Below are positions 7,944-15,058 of a stretch of DNA of 60,363 bases, piece after piece. The notes beneath the pieces were generated by a model. That model worked only from the letters and a program-made list of their open reading frames with translations. It was not told the origin of the DNA and did not search any database. This DNA comes from Bacillota bacterium (GTDB lineage: Bacteria; Bacillota; Clostridia; Christensenellales; CAG-138). Each line of letters starts with the position of its first letter. The stretch's first letter is position 1. The position numbers and the translations under genes are program-made. The stretch spans positions 1 through 60,363 of the forward strand of contig JAEEKE010000089.1 in assembly GCA_016282255.1 (NCBI GenBank). Direction: 5' to 3'.

Positions 7944-9449
7944 ATGATAAAGAACATCGCGATAGTCAGCCTTTCCGCGGGAACGATAGGCGAGCCCTTC
8001 GTAAAGCACGAGCTGGACATCGGCGTGCGCCGCCTCGAAGAAATGGGCCTCTCGGTCCGCTTCATGCCGAACGCCCTCAAGGGAAGGGCGTTCATCGCCG
8101 GGCACCCCGAGGCCCGCGCCGCGGACCTTCTCGCGGCCTTTGCTGATCCCGATATCGATATGATCCTCTGCGCGATCGGCGGGGACGATACCTACCGCCT
8201 GCTCCCGTATCTCTTCGATAACGGCGAGCTTGAAAAAGCCGTTTCAAACAAGCTCTTCCTCGGCTTTTCCGATACCACGATAAACCATTTTATGCTCCGC
8301 AAGGTCGGCCTCGATACGTTCTACGGCCAGTCCTTCCTCGCCGACATCTGCGAGCTCGAGAGCGATATGCTCCCCTATACCAAGCGGTATTTTACCGAAC
8401 TTGTTGAGACCGGCACGATAAGCGAGATCCGCCCGAGCGACCGCTGGTACGAGGGCAGGGAAGATTTCGGCCCGGATCAGATCGGCGTCCCCCTCGTCTC
8501 CCATCCCGACCGCGGCTTCGAGCTGCTGCAGGGCGCGCCGGTCTTCTCGGGCGAGATCCTCGGCGGCTGCATCGATTCGATCTATGATATGTTCGCAAGC
8601 GAGAAATACCCGGATATGCCCATCCTCTCTGAAAAATACGGTCTTTTCCCCAAAAAAGAGGAGTGGCGGGGGAAGATACTGCTGCTCGAATCCAGCGAGG
8701 TCAAGATGCCGCCCGAAAGGTACGCCCTCGCGCTCGCGGCGCTCAAGGAACGGGGCGTTTTTAACGAGGTCTCCGGCGTGCTCGTCGGCAAGCCGATGGA
8801 CGAAACGTATGAAAGCGAGTATAAGCGGGCGCTCGTAAGCGTCATCGACGACCCGACTTTGCCGGTGGTGTGCAATATAAACATCGGCCACGCGCAGCCC
8901 CGCTGCATCATCCCCCTCGGCGTTCCGTCGACCGTCGACGTGACCGCTCAGGTTATCCGCTTCGGCGGGAGCGGCGGGAGGATCACCGTCCGTTTTGCGG
9001 CGAGGGATGAGCTCGAAAGCGTGAACGTCCTCCGCCGGCAGGTGCAGGCGCTGCACGCCGCGGGCAGGCCCGAGCTCTTCAGGCCCGGTTTCCCGGAAGA
9101 GCTCCGCGATCACGTCTACGCTTCTTTCGATGATCCGTCCAAAAGGATCGTCGTTGCGGAGCGCGGCGGCACCGTTCTGGCGTACGCGGTCCTGAACCGC
9201 GTCATAAAGCCGGAGAACCCCTATATGTACGTCCGCGATCATCTCGATATCGACGAGTTCTGCGTCGACGCCGCCTGCCGCCGTCAGGGCGTAGGCTCCG
9301 AGATCATGCGCTTCATCCGCGCCTACGCGAAGGAACAGGGCGTCGGCCGCGTCGAGCTCAATATGTGGGAGTTCAATAGGGAAGCCCTCGCGTTCTATGA
9401 AGCGGCCGGCTTTTCGACCTACCGCCGAAATATGGAGCTCAAGCTTTAA
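7944..9449 (+). CDS. S66 (LD-carboxypeptidase/MccF-like) peptidase fused to a GNAT acetyltransferase
   Basis: This 501-residue fusion has an N-terminal S66 serine peptidase (about 1-350). The complete triad is visible: Ser 109 in LGFSDTT, Glu 249 in LLLES and His 316 in NIGHAQPR. GGDDTYRLLPYL is the conserved segment before the nucleophile. S66 enzymes either cut L,D bonds in murein peptides or, as MccF, cut microcin C-type nucleotide-peptide antibiotics. The C-terminal 150 residues are a GNAT domain with RRQGVGSEIM as acetyl-CoA loop and NREALAFYEAAGF as motif B. Length and the EKYP-rich middle favour the MccF branch over LdcA. GGAGG lies 8 bases before the ATG. Confidence 0.85.
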   Translation: MIKNIAIVSLSAGTIGEPFVKHELDIGVRRLEEMGLSVRFMPNALKGRAFIAGHPEARAADLLAAFADPDIDMILCAIGGDDTYRLLPYLFDNGELEKAVSNKLFLGFSDTTINHFMLRKVGLDTFYGQSFLADICELESDMLPYTKRYFTELVETGTISEIRPSDRWYEGREDFGPDQIGVPLVSHPDRGFELLQGAPVFSGEILGGCIDSIYDMFASEKYPDMPILSEKYGLFPKKEEWRGKILLLESSEVKMPPERYALALAALKERGVFNEVSGVLVGKPMDETYESEYKRALVSVIDDPTLPVVCNINIGHAQPRCIIPLGVPSTVDVTAQVIRFGGSGGRITVRFAARDELESVNVLRRQVQALHAAGRPELFRPGFPEELRDHVYASFDDPSKRIVVAERGGTVLAYAVLNRVIKPENPYMYVRDHLDIDEFCVDAACRRQGVGSEIMRFIRAYAKEQGVGRVELNMWEFNREALAFYEAAGFSTYRRNMELKL

Positions 9450-9461
9450 GGCTTATAAAAC

Positions 9462-9500
9462 AAAAAAGAGGGTTGCGGCGCTTTGCCGAAGCCCTCTTTC
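9462..9500. terminator. Bidirectional terminator between convergent genes
   Basis: AAAGAGGG pairs with CCCTCTTT, extended by GCGGC/GCCG near the loop, with A-rich and T-rich flanks on both sides. It separates the S66-GNAT gene from the convergent lipoprotein gene. Confidence 0.8.
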
Positions 9501-9510
9501 GGTTCGTTCG

Positions 9511-10242
9511 TCATTGGGGATCGATCACGCGGGTCATCAGGTACCCGGCGCTGTTATACAGGTTGCCGTCGTCGAAGAAACGCAGGAAGTCCTCGTCGGA
9601 GCCCTCCAGGTTCTCGAGCACGAGGCCGTAACCTTCCTCATAGCGGCAGGGGCCGTCCTCGATGACATTCCTGTCGCCGTCCAGGCGCTCCCAGGTCCAG
9701 TCGGCGTAGAAGACGTAGTACTCGTCCCTCTCCTCATGCTTCCAGGTGCCCAGGAACGGGGCGAGCAGCAGCTCCTCGGTGGATTCGGGGATCTCGAACG
9801 GGATGAGCACCTCGAAGACGCTGTTGTAGATAGTGTCGTCGTCGTTCGGCAGCAGGTAATCGAAGTCCGAACCGTCCATGCTCTCGAGCACGAGGCCGTA
9901 GCCGTCCTCATAGCGGCAGTTCCCGCTCTCGGTCACCATCAGCTCGCCGTCGAGCATCTCCCAGGTCCAGTCGGGGAAGACGCGCAGGTATTCGTCCCTG
10001 TCCTCAAACTTCCAGCCGCCGAGGAAGCCGGAGAGCTTCTCTTCATCCGTGGCGGGCTCGGGCGTGGGCTCCTCCGTGGGCGCGGGCGCCTCGGTTTCGG
10101 GCGCCTTGGTCTCGGCAGGGGCGGCCGTCTCCTCAGGAGCCGCGGTCGGCTGCGGGTCGGGGGAGGAGGGGGTGGTGCAGGCGCAGAATGCCGCAAGCAT
10201 CAGCAGCGCCGTGATAAGCGAAACGATTTTTTTAAGATCCAT
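9511..10242 (-). CDS. Lipoprotein with a duplicated WTWE domain
   Basis: 243 residues. The signal peptide ends in LAAFCAC, with Cys 22 the likely lipid-modified residue, and a Pro/Thr/Glu/Ala linker follows to about residue 65. The body is two copies of a 60-residue module: FLGGWKFEDRDEYLRVFPDW at about 72 and FLGTWKHEERDEYYVFYADW at about 162. Each continues with TWE-LDG, CRYE-GYGLVLE and GSD-D--L. It looks like a lipocalin-type or calycin-like small beta domain, but that is a guess. The function is unknown. It has its own sigma-A promoter at 10291-10319. Confidence 0.7.
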   Translation of the reverse strand: MDLKKIVSLITALLMLAAFCACTTPSSPDPQPTAAPEETAAPAETKAPETEAPAPTEEPTPEPATDEEKLSGFLGGWKFEDRDEYLRVFPDWTWEMLDGELMVTESGNCRYEDGYGLVLESMDGSDFDYLLPNDDDTIYNSVFEVLIPFEIPESTEELLLAPFLGTWKHEERDEYYVFYADWTWERLDGDRNVIEDGPCRYEEGYGLVLENLEGSDEDFLRFFDDGNLYNSAGYLMTRVIDPQ

Positions 10243-10290
10243 ATCCTTTTTCTTTCCGGCCGCAGCGCGGCCTTTTATTGGCTGATATGC

Positions 10291-10319
10291 AGTATAGCAT
10301 CAACGGCGCGGCATGTCAA
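10291..10319 (-). promoter_or_regulatory. Sigma-A promoter of the WTWE lipoprotein
   Basis: On the minus strand TTGACA (10319-10314) and TATACT (10296-10291) are spaced by 17 bases, 49 bases upstream of the start codon. Confidence 0.7.
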
Positions 10320-10349
10320 TAAAGGAGGTGCCCCCGTTCCTTTCCCGTA

Positions 10350-10378
10350 TTGCAATCAGGGGTCCGTTATGATAAAAT
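10350..10378 (+). promoter_or_regulatory. Sigma-A promoter of the 100-residue gene
   Basis: TTGCAA at 10350 and TAAAAT at 10373 with a 17-base spacer, 31 bases before the ATG. Confidence 0.6.
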
Positions 10379-10408
10379 GCTAATCAGGAAAAGAACCGGA
10401 GGCCGTAA

Positions 10409-10711
10409 ATGATCGAGATCAACTATGTAAAGCTCAGCGCGGATTCGCAGGGGGAGAGGGCGGAAAAGATCGTTCTCACCGACGACGCCGTGCTTGAGGA
10501 CCTTGTGGACGCGATAATGTCCGGCGAGGGCGTCAGCCCCATCCCGACCGACGAGGCGGGGAAGCGCTGGACGATCGATTCCGATATCGGCATGCTCGCC
10601 GGTATCCATATCACCGAACACGGCAACTGGAGCGCCGTGTATCCGGAGCTTTCGCCGAACCTGCCCCTGAAGGAAAGCGGCATGACCTCGGCGACCGCCG
10701 CCGAACAGTGA
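10409..10711 (+). CDS. Small acidic cytoplasmic protein, unknown
   Basis: A 100-residue protein without signal peptide or membrane segment. The middle part reads as a helix (AVLEDLVDAIMSGEGV) between strands, and the C-terminal half contains WTIDSDIGMLAGIHITEHGN. I recognise no family. The frame has its own promoter at 10350 and a purine-rich stretch (AACCGGAGG) 8 bases before the ATG, which support it as a real gene. Two small membrane-protein genes follow in the same direction, the first after 52 bases. Confidence 0.6.
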   Translation: MIEINYVKLSADSQGERAEKIVLTDDAVLEDLVDAIMSGEGVSPIPTDEAGKRWTIDSDIGMLAGIHITEHGNWSAVYPELSPNLPLKESGMTSATAAEQ

Positions 10712-10763
10712 GCTTGAGCCGCCATGCCGGGCGGCTTAACGAGAAGAGAAGGAGGGAAGGAAC

Positions 10764-11336
10764 ATGCTGCCGTCGATGATACTGAACGCGCTGATAGTCA
10801 TGCTCGTGGCCGGATGCGTGATAAAGGGCCTGATGATCGCCTCGCCGCGCGGAAAGCTTTTCCGCTTTTTCACCACGCTTTCGAACCTGCTGCTCGCGCT
10901 TTCGTCCGCGGCCGTGCTCGCCTGCTCGGTCAGCCCGCTGCCGCTCTGGGCGGTCGTGCTCAAATACGCCGGCACCTGCGCGGTGACGGTCACGATGCTG
11001 ACCGTGCTGCTGTTCCTCGGGCCGGTCTCGCAGGGCTGGAAGGGGCTTCTTACCGGCCTGGAGCTGATACTGCACCTTATCTGCCCGCTGCTCGCGCTCG
11101 TTTCGTTCATCTTCTTTGAAAAGACCGATATGCCCGCGTGGACGATCGCCGTCGGCGCCGCGCCGGTGGCGCTCTACGGCCTGCTCTACGGCTACAAGGT
11201 CGTAATTGCGCCCGAGGAACGCCGCTGGGAGGATTTCTACGGCTTCAACCGCGGGGGGAAATGGGTGCTCAGCTTCATTCTGATGGCCGCCGCGGCGGCG
11301 CTCATCGCCTTCGCGCTCTGGGTCGTCCCCGTGTAA
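10764..11336 (+). CDS. Multi-pass membrane protein resembling the Pr6Pr family
   Basis: 190 residues with about six hydrophobic segments (roughly residues 5-25, 35-55, 60-85, 95-118, 127-145 and 168-188). The pattern FRFFTTLSNLLLALSS after the first helix and RRWEDFYGFNRGGKW before the last resembles Pr6Pr-like (FAR-17a/AIG1-related) proteins of Firmicutes, whose function is unknown. The family assignment is from memory of the pattern and not certain. GAAGGAGG precedes the ATG. A GTG-started small membrane gene follows after 32 bases. Confidence 0.6.
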   Translation: MLPSMILNALIVMLVAGCVIKGLMIASPRGKLFRFFTTLSNLLLALSSAAVLACSVSPLPLWAVVLKYAGTCAVTVTMLTVLLFLGPVSQGWKGLLTGLELILHLICPLLALVSFIFFEKTDMPAWTIAVGAAPVALYGLLYGYKVVIAPEERRWEDFYGFNRGGKWVLSFILMAAAAALIAFALWVVPV

Positions 11337-11368
11337 GACCAACGCTTTATTAGGGAAAGGAGAAAACC

Positions 11369-11698
11369 GTGAATCGCGATATCGCCCCGTTTATGCCCCT
11401 GCTCGCGTATCCCATCCTGCTGTACCCCTATAAGCTGCTCAATGAAAAGGTGCTGGTTGAAAAGCTCGGCTGCGGCTGCCCGTCCCTGGACAGCGCCGGC
11501 AACGTGATCGAACGGTTCAATGCGAACGATTTTACCATACTTTTCTGGCAGATCGTCGCGTTCCTCGTCACCGTCGCCGCCGCGATCCTCGCCCACCGGT
11601 GCGATAAGCGCTGGAAGCGGCTCGCCTTCCCGATGCTCGTCGCCGCCGCGGCGTTCGCGCTTTCGTATCTTTTCATATCGAATATGATATGGCTGTAA
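11369..11698 (+). CDS. Small membrane protein, GTG start
   Basis: 109 residues. The start is GTG at 11369, chosen because AAAGGAG lies 7 bases upstream. Hydrophobic stretches at about 8-22, 58-77 and 88-107 suggest two or three membrane helices. A CGCP motif near residue 36 lies between the helices. No family is recognised. The 32-base gap after the preceding membrane-protein gene suggests cotranscription. Confidence 0.55.
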   Translation: MNRDIAPFMPLLAYPILLYPYKLLNEKVLVEKLGCGCPSLDSAGNVIERFNANDFTILFWQIVAFLVTVAAAILAHRCDKRWKRLAFPMLVAAAAFALSYLFISNMIWL

Positions 11699-11747
11699 TT
11701 CGATCGGATCCGATCGGGCATGATCAAAAATATGTACCGCTTCGGTG

Positions 11748-11776
11748 TTGACAGCCTCCTTCCCGGCGGTTATAAT
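11748..11776 (+). promoter_or_regulatory. Consensus sigma-A promoter
   Basis: TTGACA at 11748 and TATAAT at 11771 with a 17-base spacer, a full consensus match, 44 bases before the start of the next gene. Confidence 0.85.
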
Positions 11777-11820
11777 AGGCTCACAAAAAAGAGACCGCTG
11801 ATTCAAAAAGGAGATTTGTT

Positions 11821-12408
11821 ATGGGAATCGATTGGGAATGGCTGCTTGACGCAGAAGACGAAGACCTCCAGGACGCCTATGAGGACCTGGTAGACGAAAG
11901 CATTGATTATGAAGTGTACCCCGATGAAGACGCGGGGGACGATCCCTACTACGCACACGGCACGCTCAACGGCGAACCCGCAGCCGTGATCCGCTGCTGG
12001 AGCCACCACAGCTTCACCGATGAAGAGATCGAAAAGCTCTTCGCCGGCGAAGAGATCGAGATCGGCTACGAGGACCGCACCGGCAAGGCCCGCCGCACGA
12101 AGGGCCGGCTCGAAAGGTGCGAGTACGAGGGCCGCACGGTCACGAAGTTCGTGCCCCGCTTCGAAAAGCGCAAGGCCGCGGAGCTCTATCATAAGGGCAG
12201 CTTCCAAGGCGCCGAAGCCGCCGTCAAAAAGGTCTGGGGCGGCCACGTCTTCACCGACGAGGAGCTCCAAAAGCTCTTCGCGGGCGAATCGGTAACGGTC
12301 GAATACACCGTAAAGAAATCCGGCGAAAAGCGCACCGCCGCCGGCAGGCTCGTGCCCTGCGGCAATGACGGGGGCATCGTCCGCTTCAAGCCCGATTTCG
12401 AGGACTGA
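11821..12408 (+). CDS. Protein with two HxFTDEE-LFAGE repeats
   Basis: 195 residues, no signal peptide. After an acidic N-terminus (about 1-45) come two copies of a 75-residue module: SHHSFTDEEIEKLFAGEEIE at about 61 and GGHVFTDEELQKLFAGESVT at about 140. Each continues as a short beta unit ending in GRL-pattern plus FVPRFE or FKPDFED. The module resembles the small domain appended to some topoisomerase III and DUF3945-type proteins of Firmicutes and Bacteroidetes; I am not certain of this. A consensus promoter and AAAGGAG precede it, so it is probably well expressed. Its role is unknown. Confidence 0.6.
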   Translation: MGIDWEWLLDAEDEDLQDAYEDLVDESIDYEVYPDEDAGDDPYYAHGTLNGEPAAVIRCWSHHSFTDEEIEKLFAGEEIEIGYEDRTGKARRTKGRLERCEYEGRTVTKFVPRFEKRKAAELYHKGSFQGAEAAVKKVWGGHVFTDEELQKLFAGESVTVEYTVKKSGEKRTAAGRLVPCGNDGGIVRFKPDFED

Positions 12409-12426
12409 CACATAATACTAAAGCAG

Positions 12427-12454
12427 CGGCTCGCACAATGCGGGCCGTTTATGT
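12427..12454 (+). terminator. Terminator after the HxFTDEE repeat gene
   Basis: CGGCTCGCA pairs with TGCGGGCCG (one G-U pair) around CAA, followed by TTTATGTTAT. Confidence 0.6.
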
Positions 12455-12515
12455 TATGCTTTGCCTGCCCGTAACTGCCGGTTTCAGTAATTTCCGCTCA
12501 TTTTTCGCTAAACTA

Positions 12516-12544
12516 TTGACAGTTCGTTTCATTTAAGATAAAAT
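12516..12544 (+). promoter_or_regulatory. Sigma-A promoter of the YegP-like gene
   Basis: TTGACA at 12516 and TAAAAT at 12539 with a 17-base spacer in an AT-rich stretch, 52 bases before the ATG. Confidence 0.8.
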
Positions 12545-12595
12545 ATATACGCAAATAAATGCAGTGAATGCATTTGCTGAAAGGAAGATGATTTT

Positions 12596-12982
12596 ATGGG
12601 TAAGTACATTATCAAAGCGACCCCCACCGGCTTTACCTTCCGTCTCAATGCCGCGAACGGCGAGACCGTTGCGGTCGGCGGTGAAGTCTACACCACTCTC
12701 GATAACTGCAAAAACGGCGTCGAGAGCGTCCGCACCAACGCCCCCGTCGCCAATATCGAGGATCAGACCATCCAGGGCTATGAGGAGCAGAAGCATCCCA
12801 AGTTCGAGATCTATAAGGACAAGGCCGGCCAGTTCCGTTTCCGCCTGAAGGCAAGGAACGGCCAGATCATCGCCTCCAGCGAGGGCTACGTCAAGAAGGA
12901 CAGCTGCAAGAACGGCATCGCGAGCGTCTGCAAGAACGCGCCCGATTCCCCGGTCATCGAGCCCGAGCTTCCCGCCGAGTAA
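12596..12982 (+). CDS. YegP-family (DUF1508) protein with two repeats
   Basis: 128 residues made of two DUF1508 units. The first runs from about 4 to 51 (FTFRLNAANGETVAVGGEVY, then CKNGVESVRTNAP) and the second from about 68 to 116 (FRFRLKARNGQIIASSEGYV, then CKNGIASVCKNAP). The family is found in many bacteria as small cytoplasmic proteins, usually with two such units. The biochemical role is not established. A strong promoter upstream and terminator downstream make this a single-gene transcript. Confidence 0.9.
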   Translation: MGKYIIKATPTGFTFRLNAANGETVAVGGEVYTTLDNCKNGVESVRTNAPVANIEDQTIQGYEEQKHPKFEIYKDKAGQFRFRLKARNGQIIASSEGYVKKDSCKNGIASVCKNAPDSPVIEPELPAE

Positions 12983-13027
12983 GCCTTCAGAGCAGGGCGC
13001 CCAGGCGCCGTTAACCGAATAAGAAAG

Positions 13028-13074
13028 ACCGCCGTGGCGACCCTATGGACCGCCATGGTGGTTTTTGTTTTTTT
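13028..13074 (+). terminator. Strong terminator after the YegP-like gene
   Basis: ACCGCCGTGGCG pairs with CGCCATGGTGGT (two G-U pairs), followed by GTTTTTGTTTTTTT. It also separates the gene from the convergent gerM-like gene. Confidence 0.85.
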
Positions 13075-13083
13075 CTGCGCTTT

Positions 13084-14076
13084 TCATTGCCCGTCGGGCT
13101 CGAACGGCGCCCCGTTGACGAGGAAGCGCACCTCGTCCACGCTGCCGTAGGGCATCGCCGTCAGCAGCGCCGAATGCATCGCAAGGCTGTAAAGCCCCGG
13201 CGTGTCGGCGACCCTCATGAAATCGGCGGAAAGGTCTATCGTAAGCAGCCCGTTTTCGATCGCCGCGCCGAGCATCAGCGTGCCCGCGGGGAAGCAGGGG
13301 ATGAGCCCCGGCAGCGCCGTGCCCGAAACCAGCGCGCTGACGGCCGCCCCGAGCCCCGCCGAACCGCTCACATAGCGCGTCACGGGTATGAAGTGGCTCC
13401 CCGTGCGGTTCGGGAAATACAGCGTCAGCGGCTTTGCGCTCCCGCTGACGGCCACCTCCGCGTTCTCCACGTTCAGAGGAAGCGCGCTCTCGCCCGCCGG
13501 GGGAGTGACGCCGTGCGCGGTTTCGGCGGAGCTTCCGTTCATAAGCACCGTCACGCGGTCGATCGAGCGGAATTCGGTCAGCGTGTTGACTATCGCGGCG
13601 AAGAGCAGCCGCTCGCTTTCGGCGTCCGGCAGCGCGGGCATCCCGATCAGGTCGAGCCGCGCCTCGCCGTCGGTCACGGCCAGCGAAAGCCGCGTCCCCT
13701 CCGGTATCGGGGCGTTGAGGCCGCTGCCCATAAGCGCGTTCCGGTTCTCCCTGTCGGCGATCAGGCGGCCGAGGCAGGCCTTCGCGATGCCGTCCTCCCA
13801 CGGGATCCGCGCCGACACGGGCAAAAGATACCCCTCGTCCGTCACGTAATAGAGCCTGGTCGAGGCGTAGCGCCCGTCATCCGAGCCCGAAACGCCGTCC
13901 GGAACGCTCGAAGGCATTTCGCTCCCGGCCGGCTCCTTCGCGGGCTCAAGCGTGGCCGCGGCGTCCGGGGGCGGGGAAGGCAGCGGCTCCGTGATGCCGG
14001 CAGGGAAGCGGCACGCGGTAAGGACGAACGCGAAAAATATCAGCACCGATGCCGCCGCGCGTCTGATTTTAGACAT
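13084..14076 (-). CDS. GerM-like lipoprotein with GerMN domains (sporulation/germination)
   Basis: 330 residues from the ATG at 14076, chosen because GGGAGGAG lies directly upstream; an in-frame ATG at 14097 has no ribosome binding site. The signal peptide ends in VLTAC (lipobox), and a Pro-rich linker reaches about residue 65. Two GerMN-type units follow: one around TRLYYVTDEGYLLPV to FRSIDRVTVLMNG, the second around KPLTLYFPNRTGSHFIPVTR to VDEVRFLVNG. GerM in Bacillus is a lipoprotein needed for sporulation and germination; here the link to spores is supported by the adjacent yabQ and yabP genes. Confidence 0.85.
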   Translation of the reverse strand: MSKIRRAAASVLIFFAFVLTACRFPAGITEPLPSPPPDAAATLEPAKEPAGSEMPSSVPDGVSGSDDGRYASTRLYYVTDEGYLLPVSARIPWEDGIAKACLGRLIADRENRNALMGSGLNAPIPEGTRLSLAVTDGEARLDLIGMPALPDAESERLLFAAIVNTLTEFRSIDRVTVLMNGSSAETAHGVTPPAGESALPLNVENAEVAVSGSAKPLTLYFPNRTGSHFIPVTRYVSGSAGLGAAVSALVSGTALPGLIPCFPAGTLMLGAAIENGLLTIDLSADFMRVADTPGLYSLAMHSALLTAMPYGSVDEVRFLVNGAPFEPDGQ

Positions 14077-14177
14077 TTTTTCTCCTCCCTTTTTCATGAT
14101 CGGATAAAAATCATGTTTTTTTTAATAATTAATCGGAATTCGTGTAAAAATCTGTAACGGGAAACGCCGTTCCCCAA

Positions 14178-14498
14178 CTATATATTTTCTCGGCGCCGTT
14201 TAGAGCGGCAAAGCTTTGGAAATACTTCCCTTAAAAGCCTCCCCGGAAGCTTCTGCCAGAGCCAAAAGGCGAAGCCCGCCGCTATCAGGCTGTACGCGGG
14301 AACGCGCCACCTGGCGCCGTAAAAGAGCGCGGCCGCGGTCAGGATAAAGGCCGCCTCGCCGAAGAACAGGTCGATGCAGGCGGTAAAGAGCTTTCCGCCC
14401 AGAGCCAGCGGCAGCCGCAGCAGGTCGAAAAGGATGCCCAGCGCGAAGCCGTCCAGCAGGCAGAAGGCCAGCAGCGCATAGTCGGAAAACTCATCCAT
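14178..14498 (-). CDS. yabQ: Spore cortex biosynthesis protein YabQ
   Basis: 106 residues with the YabQ layout: an N-terminal helix (ALLAFCLLDGFALGILFDLLRL) with the characteristic G--LG--FD--R pattern, then two more hydrophobic segments and a basic C-terminus. In Bacillus YabQ is a forespore outer-membrane protein needed for cortex formation. Its start overlaps the yabP stop by one base, so the two are translationally coupled. In many Clostridia divIC follows yabQ; here a gerM-like gene takes that place. Confidence 0.85.
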   Translation of the reverse strand: MDEFSDYALLAFCLLDGFALGILFDLLRLPLALGGKLFTACIDLFFGEAAFILTAAALFYGARWRVPAYSLIAAGFAFWLWQKLPGRLLREVFPKLCRSKRRRENI

Positions 14499-14794
14499 CA
14501 GCGAAACATCCTGGCGAAAATACTCTCTTTTTGAACAGGCATATCGTCGTATTCGAACGCCGCGATCTGCCCCTCGATAACGATCTGGCCCTCCTCGAGG
14601 TTCAGCTTGGTGATATGCAGCCCGTCGCCCTCCACTATCAGCGCTCCGCCGTCCGTCAGCAGCGAGACCTCGGCCTCGTTGAAGCTCGAAACGTCCTTGA
14701 CGCCCGATATGCTCATCAGCTCCCTGTTCTCGATATGGACCGTGTGGCTTCTCAGCCGCAGCGCTCCGCCGTCGCCGGCGAGTCTGTCATTCAT
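14498..14794 (-). CDS. yabP: Sporulation protein YabP
   Basis: 98 residues of the YabP/YqfC family. The signature ENRELMSISGVKDVSSFNEA is at about residues 22-41, followed by the strand pair ALIVEGDGLHITKLNLEEGQ and IVIEGQIAAFEYDD. YabP acts with YabQ in spore cortex assembly in Bacillus, under the mother-cell sigma factor E. GAGGAAGGAAC precedes the ATG. No sigma-A promoter is seen upstream, in keeping with a sporulation sigma factor, although I cannot assign one with confidence. Confidence 0.9.
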   Translation of the reverse strand: MNDRLAGDGGALRLRSHTVHIENRELMSISGVKDVSSFNEAEVSLLTDGGALIVEGDGLHITKLNLEEGQIVIEGQIAAFEYDDMPVQKESIFARMFR

Positions 14795-14902
14795 CGTTCC
14801 TTCCTCCGTTCCGTGATGCCAAATGATACGAAGAAAGCAGGCCGGATATCACAGCGCCGCGTTCATTTGACATTATACGCAGGGCCTCACGGATCAAAAC
14901 AG

Positions 14903-14931
14903 TTGACATTCCTTGAAAAAACAGGTATAAT
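14903..14931 (+). promoter_or_regulatory. Consensus sigma-A promoter of rho
   Basis: TTGACA at 14903 and TATAAT at 14926 with a 17-base spacer, a full consensus match. It would start a 5' leader of about 120 bases. Confidence 0.85.
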
Positions 14932-14937
14932 CAACGG

Positions 14938-15058
14938 GTAGGAGCCCCTGCTCCCGGCCGCACGGCCGCCATCATCGCTGATCATATTATGAGAACCACA
15001 GCTCATATGTTTTATTGTATCCGCTTAAACCTCAACAGAATGGAGCCAAAAAGAAAAT
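14938..15058 (+). promoter_or_regulatory. Structured 5' leader of rho
   Basis: The leader has a hairpin GGAGC/GCTCC followed at once by CGGCCG-CACGGCCG pairing, then ATGAG/CTCAT near 14990. C-rich stretches after the first hairpin could serve Rho autoregulation, as is known for rho leaders elsewhere. This role is inferred. Confidence 0.4.

Noticed and set aside
12984..13083. Possible small gene between the YegP-like and gerM-like genes
   Set aside because: The stretch is a strong terminator with T-tract and no usable start.
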